Assembly: GCA_963575745.1 (NCBI GenBank)
Contig: CAUYUJ010018039.1
Location: 138,501-159,452, forward strand
Direction of reading: 5' to 3'
Length of the DNA: 20,952 bases
Origin: Prorocentrum cordatum
Lineage: Eukaryota > Sar > Dinophyceae > Prorocentrales > Prorocentraceae
A model generated the notes under the pieces. That model saw nothing but the letters and a program-made list of their open reading frames with translations, was not told where the DNA came from and searched no databases. Below are positions 1-9,326 of this stretch, piece by piece. The position numbers were made by a program, and so were the translations under genes. Positions within the stretch are counted from its first letter, which is position 1; every line of letters starts with the position of its first letter.

Positions 1-54
1 GATGTGAGGGAGGGATACGATGCCGGATACGACGCGAGCGCACCTAGCTTGCTT

Positions 55-205
55 GCCCTCTCCACCTCTCTCTCCCCCCCCTCGCCTTACCCCCTCTCTC
101 TCGCCCTCTTTCTCCTCCCTCTCCTCCCTCTCCTCCTCCCCCACGACACCCTTACCCTTCGGCCGCAGCCGCCGCCGTCGCCGCCGCCGTCGCCGTCACC
201 GTCGC

Positions 206-270
<65 letters not shown>

Positions 271-298
271 CCGTGGTCGTCGTCGTCGTCGCCGCCAC

Positions 299-333
<35 letters not shown>

Positions 334-336
334 CCG

Positions 337-368
<32 letters not shown>

Positions 369-370
369 CG
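55..370. repeat. CT-rich tract followed by (GTC/GCC)n microsatellite
   Basis: Positions 55-150 are almost pure C/T. From about 170 to 370 the sequence is an interrupted GTC/GCC trinucleotide array. Open frames exist on both strands, but they encode only homopolymers (Ser/Pro, Arg, Asp/Gly), so I do not call a gene. Confidence 0.9.
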
Positions 371-477
371 AGCCGAGGGCCCCGTCGCGGCGCTGCATGG
401 GGAGCGGTGGAGCACGGCGGCCATGGACGGCGCGGGGTCCATGAAGAGATCGACTCTGCCGGCCGGCATGGCCACGC

Positions 478-735
478 CAAGGAGGAGGAGGAGGGCGAAG
501 AGCAGGAGGAGGGCGAGGAGGAGGAGGGCGAGGAGGAAGGAGAGGAGGAGGAAGAGGGCGAGGAGGAGGAGGAGGGCGAGGAGGAGGAGTAGGAGGGCGA
601 GGAGGAGGAGGAGGAGGAGGAGGAGGAGGAGAAGGAGAGCGAGGAGAAGGAGGGCGAGGAGGAGGAGGAGGAGGGCGAGGAACGACGGCTACAATGGATG
701 GGAGCGAGCGACGACGACGACGAGTGAGGAAGAAG
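478..735. repeat. (GAG)n / GAGGGC purine-rich microsatellite
   Basis: This is a long run of GAG triplets with periodic GGC or GAA interruptions, almost all purine on the plus strand. It is low-complexity in every frame and has no recognisable protein. Confidence 0.9.
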
Positions 736-971
736 GGGAGGAGGAGGAATAAGAGAGTAGTGAGGATTGGTGGTGGTACAGTGGAGGCCAGTCCACAAGA
801 AACCTTCCACAAGAAACTCAACCATGGGACCCCAGGACGTCCATGGATTTGTGGCGTTGGCACGTCGCGCTTTCCACAGAAAAGCCATCGAGGCCCAAGA
901 AACCCAGGGCACCCTGGAGGCAACCAGGGTGCTTCTTGGCAAGGGCCCGGCGGCGACGACAAAGAGCACGA
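736..971. other. Unique spacer between triplet tracts, no gene recognised
   Basis: About 235 bases of mixed-composition sequence lie between two triplet arrays. The open frames here are extensions of repeat-derived frames and show no domain. The segment contains a weakly repeated motif: CCACAAGAAA and CCACAGAAAAG each occur near a GGCCCAAG- or GGACGTCC-like string. I see no function. Confidence 0.5.
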
Positions 972-1442
972 CTGCTGATGATGCGGATGATGACGATGAT
1001 GACTAGTCTGATGATGTTGCTGCTGCTGCTGATGATGATGATGGTGGTGGTAATGGTAATGGTAAGGATGATTATTATGATGTCGATGATGATGCTAGTG
1101 GTGATGCTGATGCTGATGCTGCTGCTGCTGCTGATGATGTGTATGAGGATGTTTATGGTGATGAAGATGCTGATGTTGATGATGATGCTGATTAGCTTTA
1201 CGATGTTGATGATGCTGTTGCTGATGATGATGATGATGGTGATGATGCTGATGATGATGACGATGATGATACTGATGCTGATGCTGATGATGACGATGAT
1301 ACGGATAAGGATGATGATAACGATGATGATGCTGACGATGATTCTGGGGATGCTGATGATGATTCTGATCATGGTGATGGTGATGGTGATGGTGATGGTC
1401 ATTGTGATGCTGCTGCTGCTGCTGATGATGCTGATGATAATG
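972..1442. repeat. (GAT)n with GCT/GGT interruptions
   Basis: About 470 bases are dominated by GATGATGAT with GCTGCTGCT, GATGGTGAT and GATGCT variants. The interruptions are frequent, which suggests an old array. Reading it as protein gives Met/Leu, Asp or His/Gln homopolymers only. Confidence 0.92.
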
Positions 1443-1447
1443 ATGAT

Positions 1448-1500
1448 GACGAGGAGGAGGAGGAGGAGGAGGAGGAGGAGGAGGAGGAGGAGGGAGAGGG
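1448..1500. repeat. (GAG)n tract
   Basis: A nearly pure GAG array starts directly after the GAT array. It lies about 130 bases from a TCC array of opposite strand bias, so the two could pair as an imperfect inverted repeat. Confidence 0.9.
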
Positions 1501-1628
1501 GCCAGAATGAGGAATAGGATGACGACAAGGGAGCGGGGCGGAGAGGCGCAGGACGCGGGCGCAGGCGAGGGGACGGCAGGGGAGGAGGGGGTCTGCGCGA
1601 CGCCGCGGGCCCGCCCGCCGGCGGCGGC

Positions 1629-1757
1629 TCCTCCTCCTCCTCCTCCCTCCTCATCCTCCTCCTCCTCCTCCTCCTCCTCCTCCTCCTCCCCTCCTCCTCC
1701 TCCTCTCCTCCTCCTCCTCCTCCTCCTCCTCCTATTCCTCCTCCTCCTCCTCTCCTC
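1629..1757. repeat. (TCC)n tract
   Basis: This is a pyrimidine triplet array with CTCCCCT and CTATTCC interruptions. It is complementary in type to the GAG array at 1448-1500. Confidence 0.9.
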
Positions 1758-2326
1758 GCTGCGCGGCGCCATCGGCGGAGGCCTCCGCAGGGCACTTTGC
1801 CCGCCGCGGCCTCTCGCGGCGCCACGGCGGCGCGGCCCGCGACGAGACGACACCGCGGCAGCAGCGCCGCCGGCGCTCGGGGTCGGCAGCCCCTCGGGGC
1901 GGCGGCCGGGGGCGCTGCGCGGCGGGGGATCGCCCCGCGGGCCGCGGGCCTCGCGCCCCGCGGGCCCCACGAGCTCCGCGCCGTGGGGCCCCGCGCGCCG
2001 CAGGCCGCCGGGGCCCCAGACCTCCCCTCGCTGCGAGGGAAAAACAAGACGGGAGGCTTTTCGCCATTTTCGGCCTCCGCGGGCGCACGTGGGGGCCCAC
2101 GCCGCTGAAGACGGTGGCGCCGCACGTGCAGGGGGGGGCGCCCGAACACGCCGCCGCACCCCCCAGACCCCCTCGCGCTGCGAAACAATCGCGACGGGAG
2201 GTTTTTACCTAACAGCGTTTGCTGATAGGTTTCTAGTGGGGTCAAAAGAGAGCATCTGGACTCCACAAGGGGGTCTGGGCGGGTGCCGGAGAGGAGAACC
2301 GGGAACAGAACCGGGCTCGTTCTAAG
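1758..2326. other. GC-rich segment, no gene recognised
   Basis: The sequence is very GC-rich, with many CGGCG and GGGCCC strings and frames open on both strands simply because stop codons are rare. No protein domain is visible. A motif near 2048-2080 (GGAGGCTTTTCGCCATTTTC followed by GGCCTCC) resembles the duplicated unit at 3299-3440. Confidence 0.5.
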
Positions 2327-2682
2327 CCAACAGTCACACACTTTGTGCTCTTCGACCTCCCAGAACTCCATTCCCGGGCCACATTTTGAATAACCGGAGC
2401 CAACAGTCACACACTTCGTGCTCTTAACTCCCAGAACTCCATTCCCGGGCCACATTTTGGATGCCCGGAGCCAACTGTAGGCCACTTCGTGCTCTTCGAC
2501 TTCCCAGAACTCCATTCCCGGGCCGCATTTTGGATGCCCGGAGCCAACTGTAGGCCACTTCGTGGTCTTCGAGTTCCCAGAACTCCATTCCTGGGCATGA
2601 TTTTGAATGCCCGGAGCCAACTGTAGGCCACTTCGTGTTCTTCGAGTTCCCAGAACTCCATTCCCGGGCCACATTTTGAATG
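2327..2682. repeat. Five-copy tandem repeat, unit ~72-74 bp
   Basis: Five head-to-tail copies start near 2327, 2397, 2468, 2540 and 2613. Each carries GCCAAC, a CACTTCGTG-type motif, CCCAGAACTCCATTCC, GGGCC and CATTTTG. Copies 3-5 share the GTAGGCCACTTCGTG form, while copies 1-2 share the CAGTCACACACTT form. The array is open on the minus strand in more than one frame, as expected for a repeat without stops, and I do not treat it as coding. Confidence 0.93.
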
Positions 2683-3020
2683 CTGAGGCAGGCTGATGCT
2701 GAGGCTGAGGCAGGCTGAGGCTGAGGCAGGCTGAGGCTGAGGCCGAGGCTGAAGGCAGACTGAGGCTGAGGCTGAAGCAGGCTGAGGCTGAGGCTGAGGC
2801 AGGCTGAGGCTGAGGCTGAGGCAGGCTGATGCTGAGGCAGGCTGAGGCTGAGGCTGAGGCTGATGCAGGCTGAGGCTGAGGCAGGCTGAGGCTGACGCCG
2901 AGGCTGAAGGCAGACTGAGGCTGAGGCTGAAGCAGGCTGAGGCTGAGGCTGAGGCAGGCTGAGGCTGAGGCAGGCTGAGGCTGAGGCTGAGGCAGGCTGA
3001 GGCTGAGGCTGCGACTGTGA
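2683..3020. repeat. GAGGCT / GCAGGCTGA minisatellite
   Basis: About 340 bases are built from GAGGCT hexamers punctuated by GAGGCAGGCT. A higher-order block (GCCGAGGCTGAAGGCAGACT) is repeated near 2740 and again near 2898. The array begins exactly where the 73-bp array stops. It reads as a Ser/Leu/Gln/Pro periodic peptide on the minus strand, which I regard as an artefact. Confidence 0.92.
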
Positions 3021-3298
3021 CTGCCGTTGCCACTGCGACTGTCATCGCGAATGCGACTACGACTGCGAGAACAGCAGAATTCTACAACTGGATTCTCATC
3101 TGAATCTTAAGGGGAATGCTTCCAGATATGCTCCTACACATCGCTGTTAGGTTGCTTTGCCGGGATAATTTCATTATTTTCTGCCTCCGGGGGCCCTCGC
3201 CAAACCCCAGGACCGTCCGAAAACGACTCGGGATGAAAAGCCGGCCCCGGGGAACGGGCCCAGACCTCTGGGGGTCGACGCTGTGGAAAAATCACGAC

Positions 3299-3440
3299 GT
3301 CGGGGGTCTGGGGCCCTGGCGGTTTCTCATCGTTTTCGACCTCCTGGGGTCCTGTGGCGGGAGGCACCGTCGGGGGCCTGGCGGTTTCTCCTCGCTTTCG
3401 ACCTCCTGGGGCCCTTGCCGGGCCTCGGGAGCGCCAGAAA
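3299..3440. repeat. Two-copy GC-rich direct repeat (~70 bp)
   Basis: Two adjacent copies (about 3299-3368 and 3369-3440) share CGTCGGGGG, TGGCGGTTTCTC, TTTCGACCTCCTGGGG and a following CC-rich end. Diverged relatives lie near 2048 and 3163. Confidence 0.75.
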
Positions 3441-4074
3441 AAACGAGTCGGGCTGAGAGAGGCCGGTCCGAGGGGGAAGTGGCCGAGAGGTCGGGGGGCC
3501 CACAGGCCTCGAAACCATCGAGGCGCCGGAGGTCTCTGCAGGGCACCTCGCGCGCCGGCCTGGCGCGCGAGGCGCCGGTGCCAGGCGCGCGCGCAGCGCA
3601 GGGGCGCGGCGAGGCCTGCCGAGGCCGTGCCGCCGGCGGCCGCGGAGGCGGCGGGGGCGCGGGCGCCGGCAGCTCGGGAGGCGCGCCCGGCTGCGGCCGG
3701 GCCGAGGCTGGGCTGCACGAGGGCCCTGGCAGGGGCGCCAGCAGCCCAGGAGGCCTCGGGGCAGCCCAAGCAGTGGAGAGTGCGGGTGCCTGGGAGGTGG
3801 CCATGGGTCACTCTGCATGCCTCCAGCCTCGGGCAGCAGTGCCAGTGTGCTGATCCCAGCAGCCCCGCGAGGCAGATCGGAGAGGGGCGGCCTGTGGGCA
3901 AGCCTGGTCTTCAAATTTTGCACGCATCGCTTGGGATAAGTAGACCCGCGACGAACCCGAGCCATCGCCAGACGTCAGGCGGAGTGAGCCATGGCGCGCA
4001 GTCGCTTCAGCCTGCTGGGAGAGATCCCATGCAACTCGGAGACCAGAGTGGATTTCTGTCTGGGTGTCGTGCAG
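3441..4074. other. GC-rich segment, no gene recognised
   Basis: Frames are long and open on both strands because of high GC. The conceptual peptides are Ala/Arg/Pro/Gly-rich and lack any recognisable domain. The section around 3540-3760 is almost entirely G and C. Confidence 0.5.
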
Positions 4075-4340
4075 AGGAGCAAATCGACCCCCTGTTCGCC
4101 GAAACAAGGCTGCGGACCTTCCTGGCCGCACGATCCCATTCGGCGGGGCGGTTGCTGCCGCACTCGTGCGACGCGCTGCGCGCCGATGGAGGCATCGTGG
4201 CCGAGCTGCTGGGGGGCCTGGGCTCCCTTGATGCCCGCAAGGCTGCCGCAGCAGCGGCCACCAGCTCCTCGCGGAGGCCCGGAGAGGAAGAGGAGGCGGC
4301 ACCTGCCGCAGGGCAGCTCGCACAATTGCGCCATATATGA
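4075..4340 (+). CDS. Weak candidate exon, unknown product
   Basis: I do not recognise this. It follows a pyrimidine-bearing stretch and a CAG (TTTCTGTCTGGGTGTCGTGCAG), which could be a splice acceptor. The next ~88 codons look less repetitive than their surroundings, with a mixed composition including EEQIDPLFAETRLRTFLAA, then an alanine run and an acidic run, and they end at a TGA at 4338-4340. The same frame is open far upstream with no convincing start. GC-rich DNA gives such frames by chance, so this is only a suggestion that an exon could lie here. No donor site, second exon or domain supports it. Confidence 0.15.
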
Positions 4341-4639
4341 AGACCTGCACGACGTGCCCGCAACGGAACCGGGAAAGAAACACTGGCGCGGGAGCCGAGC
4401 ACATGAGACGAGCCGTCGTCCACCCACTGTCTGGGGCCCAGCCCTCTGACCGAACTCGCCGCCCCCTTCGTGGGGTCCCGCAAGCAGGCCCCAGCCTGGC
4501 TGGCAGCCTGGCCGCACCGTGGAATCATGTCCCCTTGTGCGGGGGAAGGCCGCTGTGAACGGCGCCTGGGGCGCCAGGGGCAGATGCGCCGATGCCTTCG
4601 ATCCTCGGCTGCTGAAGGGGGACAGCATGGGGAAGAGGG

Positions 4640-5515
4640 AGGAAGGTGGGAGGGCGGAATGGAGGAGGAGGAAGAGAGGAGGGGAGGAGGAGGAGGAGGA
4701 GGAGGAGGCGGAGGCGGAGGACGAGGACGAGGATGAAGAGAAGGACGAGGAACAACACCAACGAATACGACCAGGACAGGCGGAACATGACGGTGTGCGA
4801 TTTAACTCGTTGTGGCTGCCAGGTTTCGCAAGTCTTAGGGGGTCACAGGGAGTTCATGGTAATTATGGTTGCGGTGATAATGACGATGAGGATGAGGATG
4901 ATCAGGCAAATGAGCAGGTTGATGAGAGGGGGGAAGGGGGATGACTGGGAGGAGCGGGAGGGAGATGAGGAGGGAGAGGCGGATGGGGAGGGGAAGGGAA
5001 AAAGGGAGGTGGCGAATACGAAGAGGAGGGTGGCCATTTCACAGCACGACAAGGGCGCGCGCACGTAGCCGAAGGATGAGGATGAAACATTGGGTATGAT
5101 AGTGCGGAGGAGGAGGAGGAGGAGGAGGAGGAGGAGGAGGAGGAGGAGGAGAGGAGGAGGAGGAGGAGGTGGAGGAGGAGGAGGAGGGGAATGGAAAATC
5201 ACAGAGGGGTAGAAGGAAGGACGGGAGGACGAAGAGCAGTGGAAAAGGGCGGGCGATGAGGGGGAAGAGGAAGATGATGACGAGCAGGAGGAGGAGGAGG
5301 AGGCAGAGGAGGAAACGGAGGAGGAGGAGGAGGAGGCGGAGGAGGAGGAGACGGAGGAGGAAGAAGAGGAGGAGGAGGAGAAGGAAGAATAGGAGGACAA
5401 AGTGGAGGAGGACAAGGACGAGGAGTGGGAGGCGAATGGCGATGACGAAGGCGATGAGAAGGAGGCGGCGGAGACGCGGGCGAGGCGAAGGACGTGGACG
5501 GCGAAGTCGCTTCGA
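4640..5515. repeat. Extended (GAG)n / GAGGAC purine-rich region
   Basis: Several GAG arrays (about 4660-4745, 5107-5190, 5286-5400) are joined by degenerate GAG/GAT/GAC-rich sequence and one short unique piece at 4770-4860. No frame encodes more than low-complexity peptide. Confidence 0.88.
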
Positions 5516-5825
5516 GGTGAGGGGGGGGGGCCCGGCCCCAGCGGCCACCCGGGCACTGTGCCGCTCGAGCCAGGTCGGTGAGAAGGGCCACGGTGGCGAC
5601 GGCGGCAACGATGGAGGACGCCGACGAGGAGGACGGGGAGGAGGGCAGCACATGTTGATGAAAAGGCTGAGGCGGCCGGTGATCAAGTCGAATCGCCGGT
5701 GCGAGCGGGAACGCTCCCAGCGGGACCAGCACTGCTGTCTCGCTCTGCGCGAGGGGCGGGGGCAGGCAAGCGAGACGGGCAAGAACTGCGGTGTTGTGCG
5801 TCCGCGTACTTGTCTGGGGAGGGGG
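5516..5825. other. Mixed GC-rich segment, no gene recognised
   Basis: A run of about 11 G at 5520-5530 starts this stretch of GC-rich, non-repetitive sequence. I find no protein domain on either strand and no RNA gene. Confidence 0.45.
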
Positions 5826-6090
5826 TGAAGGGAGAAACGAAGGAATGTAAGTGGAACGACTGGATGGGGGAGCGAGGGGAAAGGGTGGAGGCAGGGAGGG
5901 GTGGAGAAACGAGGGAGGGAGAGGGCGGAAGGGTGGATGGGAGGGAGGGGATGGGCAGAGCGGTGGAAGGGGAGAGAGAGCAAGGGAGGGGTGGAGGGAG
6001 GGGAGGGCGGGAAGGAGGGATGGAGGGGAGGGAGGGGAGGGGGCGGAGGGGAAGGAGGGAAAGGAGAGGAGAGAGGAGAGGGAGGAGGGT
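5826..6090. repeat. Purine-only-like GGGAGG / GGAGAG tract
   Basis: About 265 bases are more than 90% purine on the plus strand, with GGGAGGGG and GGAGGGAGG repeated irregularly. Such homopurine tracts can form triplex or G-rich structures in principle, but nothing here proves they do. Confidence 0.85.
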
Positions 6091-6600
6091 ATTGGAGGCG
6101 TGCGACTCGGGCCGTGGGGGGGACTGCGGGGCCGTCAGAAAAGTTGTGGGACCCAGTCTGCTAATGTGGCAAAAGCTCCTGGTGCAAGCATCTCATGAAA
6201 ACTGGGCTTCCAGACAACTCACGTCGGGACCGCCAAGAAGGCGGCGGCCAACCCGGGTCTCGGCAAACTCGACTCTGACATAGTCCCGAGAGGAGGAGGG
6301 GAAGAGGGAAACGCCGGCAAGCAGGCAGCGGCAAAGGTCACACGACAGGCTTGGCGCTGCGGTGCGAGCAGGCCCTGGCCAAAATCCGCGCACCAGATCT
6401 CGCGTTGCCCACGGACTAGTGCGCTCCCCTCTAGTCGGACAGACGCAATCGCACCGGCAATACCATGATCGAGGGCTGCTAGTGCAACCGCTTCGCGAAG
6501 TTCGCAGAGGCCACCAACCGAGGCGAAGAACACGTCACTTTGGCTTGCTATGGGGTCCGTTGCGTTGCGCCCGATCGAACAAATGGGCCCTATGCAGAGC
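6091..6600. other. Left flank of LINE-A, no gene recognised
   Basis: The minus-strand frame that carries the LINE-A C-terminus stays open to 6219. However, the sequence left of about 6620 no longer resembles LINE protein. It may be the 3' untranslated part of the element or flanking DNA. No poly(A) tail or short tandem tail was recognised. Confidence 0.4.
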
Positions 6601-7236
6601 TCGGGTGGGATACATGAAAGAATGCGCCGCCAGAGCTGTACGTCGTCAAACCAACGACGCCACGGCCGGCCTCTTGCACGATGCGGCTGGCTGTTGTTCA
6701 GCGCTGCGTATGCAATAGACGGAGCGTTGTGGGACATCAGACGACTCAGTAGCTGCTGCTTGCGTATTGATACAACTGAAGACCAATCTGCAACGCAGCG
6801 CAGGCGCAGGGCAGATTCAAGCCTCTGCCTCATTCTGCGGACAGCCCCCCCCCCACGAATCACTATCCTCGAACACCCAGCCGACGATTCGCCAGAGCAT
6901 TTTCCTCTGTGCGATGTCTAGGTGATCCAACTGTTTCTGATCCAGCGCATAAAGTTCCAGCCCGTAAATCAGCGTAGAGGTGACGGTCGTGTTGAAGAGT
7001 TGCAGGCGCAGCTTGACGTTGACGTGCTTGTTCAACAGCGTGGTCTGCAGCAAACGGAACTTCAACCATGCGCAACAAACGCGATGGTAGCAGCCTGTCC
7101 GCGTTCCGGCCACGCCCGTCCGAGGTATTTGTGGGTTTTGCTTGCAGCCACAAGCTTCACGAACCCATCGGATGTATCGAACAGATCTTTTGCCCGAGAC
7201 CGTCGTCGACTAGATCTTCGTTTTCTTCACATGAAG

Positions 7237-7881
7237 CTACAGACCGAAATTGCGAAGCGTCTGCGCGAGCATGTCCAGCATGTCCACTGCCCCTTCCATG
7301 CTGGTGGCGAATAATAGCAAATCATCTGCAAAACGGATGTTCGACAGACGTTCCGCACTTCCGTCCGAATATAAAGCCAAGCCGTGACTGTCGCCTTGTT
7401 TGACGCCGCGAGTGATGGGAAAACCGAGGTCATCGCCCAAAACGCCAGTTTGCGACCTGTACAACGTTCGCAACATTTGGCAACATCCAGAGAGGAGCCC
7501 ATGCGCTCGGAGAGCGCGGAACAGCGCTTGCTGCTCAATCTGGTCAAAGGTTTTGCGCAGATCCACGCTAATCAGCCAGAGGTCTCCGTTGAACTCGAAG
7601 CACTTGCTCACGAGGCTCTCGGCGACGATCAGAGCGTCAGCTGTCGACCGGTCTCTTTGAAAACCAAAATGCTCTTCAGACTGTTGTGAATCTGGGATGC
7701 CGCGTATGCAGTTAAAGAGTGCGCGAACAAGGATCTTGTAAGACGCGATCAGGACCGCGATCGCCCTCCACTTGTTCGGGTCTGTGGCGCTCCCGCCCTT
7801 GTGCAAAAATCTGAAGAAAGACTGGCGCCAGTTAGCAGGCGCAGAACCACATTGCAAAACGGCGTTGAACACGTCCGCCAA
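7237..7881 (-). pseudogene. LINE-A reverse transcriptase core fragment
   Basis: This is the longest uninterrupted piece of LINE-A, 214 codons. It holds RT fingers and palm: FLHKGG, WRAIAVL, FGFQRDRST, motif A with its Asp (VDLRKTFD, about residue 107), motif B (RGVKQGD, about 158-164) and motif C (FADD, about 184-187). The piece is bounded on both sides by in-frame TAG codons, and family-like sequence continues beyond each one, so the apparent start is not a real start. The distance from motif B to motif C is only about 20 residues, much shorter than in usual LINE RTs, which implies an internal deletion. Both catalytic aspartate sites are retained. Confidence 0.88.
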
Positions 7882-8055
7882 CTAATGCAAGAGGTCGCCT
7901 TCGCCATAGAGGAACACCTCCAGCATCGCGCCCTTTGTGTCAGCAGCTTTGTGTCGTCTCATCGTTTTGACTGCCTCCACCACCGCTTCGACGGTAATGG
8001 CTGGTATCTGGTCGCTCTCATCAAGCTTGCCCGTGTCGCGCGGCACGTTGGACGT

Positions 8056-8700
8056 TCATATTTCCGACCAAAGGTCAGCGCAGTTGCGAAAATCGGGCCC
8101 CTGTTTCGACGTTCTTGCGATAGGCACTCTGTGCAGCGCGTCCATGCGACGAAGATCACTGAAACTATCGAGCACCTCAATTGTTCTGGCCGTCTGACGT
8201 GCGCGAAACTCTTTCTGGCTCAACCGCCAGGTCTCCTTGGTGACGTCTCGTCTGTCGGCTGGGTCGGTCGCGCATCTCCTTCTTCGCCGAAGGCGCGCCA
8301 GATGGCTGCTCACGTTGCTCTGCTGCTTGGGCCACCTGGGCCGATGCGCCTCTCCAGCGGCTAGGAGGGCGATGCCTTCCACGTCGCCCAGCGATGCCGG
8401 GGAGAGCTCCTGAGCGGCAGTGTTCGAAGGAACTTTCGCGGCAGGCGTCTCCCAATCCATGTCTTTGTGCGTCTGCCGGCGCCTCCGCCGAGCCTTCTGC
8501 CCAGCGGTCTCTGTAGCTTGAAGGCACGCTCGCACCGCCCTGTGATCTGACCCGAGGTCAAGCATGTTTGTCGGCTGTGCACTGTGGAAAGATACGAAAC
8601 TGCTGACCATGATGTAGTCTAGACGGCGGAGTCGCCCAATGCAACTGCGGAAAGACCACTGGCGCTCTAAGAGCTCATCCTCCAGCACGTTGCAAGTCAC
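8056..8700 (-). pseudogene. LINE-A endonuclease C-terminus and linker fragment
   Basis: This is 214 codons of the same frame as the RT fragment. Residues about 22-30 (GRLRRLDYI) and 50-56 (GSDHRAV) are the late motifs of APE-type endonucleases, including the catalytic SDH. After them comes an Arg/Gln-rich linker without recognised domain, ending DLWSEI at a TGA. Beyond the stop the frame continues with a KAADTKG-type motif that normally precedes the LINE RT, so this piece and the RT fragment were once one protein. Confidence 0.82.
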
Positions 8701-8764
8701 AAGATGCAGATCGGCAACGGAAACTCATAATATTGCAATTATCCTGCCTCTTCCAACCTCGATA

Positions 8765-8895
8765 TCGAAATCACCTCCAACACACACACACACCAGTAAT
8801 TCTGGTTCTGCTCTTCGAGGACAGCAGCACGAACATCGCTCAAACAGTCTATGAAACCGTCGTGCGGGTAGCCGGCATGTGGCACGTATGCGGTT
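8765..8895 (-). pseudogene. LINE-A endonuclease middle segment, split by CA microsatellite
   Basis: On the right side one frame reads YVPHAGYPHDGF, followed by LSDVRAAVLEEQ. On the left side another frame reads GGDFDIEVG. The GGDFN-like motif is a hallmark of APE endonucleases (the N here is D). The change of frame falls at the CA repeat 8780-8793, so slippage of that repeat is the likely cause of the frameshift. Confidence 0.75.
8780..8793. repeat. (CA)n microsatellite inside LINE-A
   Basis: Six to seven CA units lie between two conserved endonuclease blocks that are in different frames. On the minus strand the repeat is read as alternating Val and Cys just before the GGDF motif. Confidence 0.85.
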
Positions 8896-9000
8896 TTCCA
8901 TATGTAGGTGTAACTCCCAACGCTTATGTCGCAATGCAGAGCTCTGCTCGAAACAGCCTTGTAGTCGAGAACTTCCTCGACCGAGCGGGCATGTTTGAGC

Positions 9001-9326
9001 AGAGATATTCCTGCAAATCTCTGTCCACTTCAGCTGCTTAACAATATCTGCCCACTTAAGCTGTGGGGTCCAATCCGAATAAACTTGGGTCAGATTGGGA
9101 TCCTGCTTGGTCTCTCAAGTGGCCGAATCGCGGCCTTCTTGGGGTATTTTTGGAATTTCTGTGGCCCTCCTCGGTCAACTTGGCAGTTATCTGAGCGTCG
9201 TGGGGATTTCGTGGAACCCTCTGTTGTGTCCCGCGGACCGCTCAGACGATGATGACGAGGAGGACGAGGACAATGGGAGGAGGATGGTAGCAAGGGGAAG
9301 GGACCTGCCTTCAGCAGTGAACATCG
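9001..9326. other. Spacer between the two LINEs, no gene recognised
   Basis: This is mixed-composition sequence holding a GATGATGACGAGGAGGACG-type triplet patch near 9246-9275. It may include the 5' remnant of LINE-A and the 3' untranslated part of LINE-B. I could not locate a poly(A) tract or target-site duplication. Confidence 0.4.

Larger units (their letters stand above)
6600..9000 (-). pseudogene. LINE-A: decayed non-LTR retrotransposon ORF2 (endonuclease + reverse transcriptase)
   Basis: Reading right to left on the minus strand, the order matches an APE-type LINE ORF2. An endonuclease middle part comes first (YVPHAGYPHDG near 8888-8856, then GGDFDIEVG from 8778). It is followed by LRRLDYI near 8630-8611 and the SDH motif near 8550. 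The reverse transcriptase follows, with FLHKGG near 7800, FGFQRDRST near 7665, motif A VDLRKTFD near 7566, motif B RGVKQGD near 7410 and motif C FADD at 7332-7321. A THKYLGR block lies at 7116-7138, LLNKHVNVKLRLQLF near 7040, and RKMLWRIVGW near 6900. The C-terminal RGRPWRRWFDD lies at 6674-6630. From 8778 to about 6860 almost all of this is in one frame, but that frame has stops at 8725-8727 (TGA), 8056-8058 (TGA), 7882-7884 (TAG), 7237-7239 (TAG) and 7210-7212 (TAG). It also has frameshifts at a CA repeat, around THKYLGR, and at a run of ten C. The first part of the endonuclease is missing or unrecognisable. In known LINEs this protein nicks target DNA and copies the element RNA into it. This copy cannot do so unaided. 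Confidence 0.88.

Noticed and set aside
2440-2470. Dinoflagellate spliced-leader relic
   Set aside because: Only CATTTTGG matches. The surrounding bases do not fit the leader and the motif belongs to the 73-bp tandem unit.
818-2674. 618-codon minus-strand open frame
   Set aside because: It is composed of triplet-repeat homopolymers, GC-rich sequence and the 73-bp array read as protein, with no domain. Open length follows from repeats lacking stops in that frame.
2407-3045. 212-codon minus-strand Ser/Leu/Pro/Gln-rich frame
   Set aside because: It is a direct translation of the GAGGCT minisatellite and the 73-bp array.
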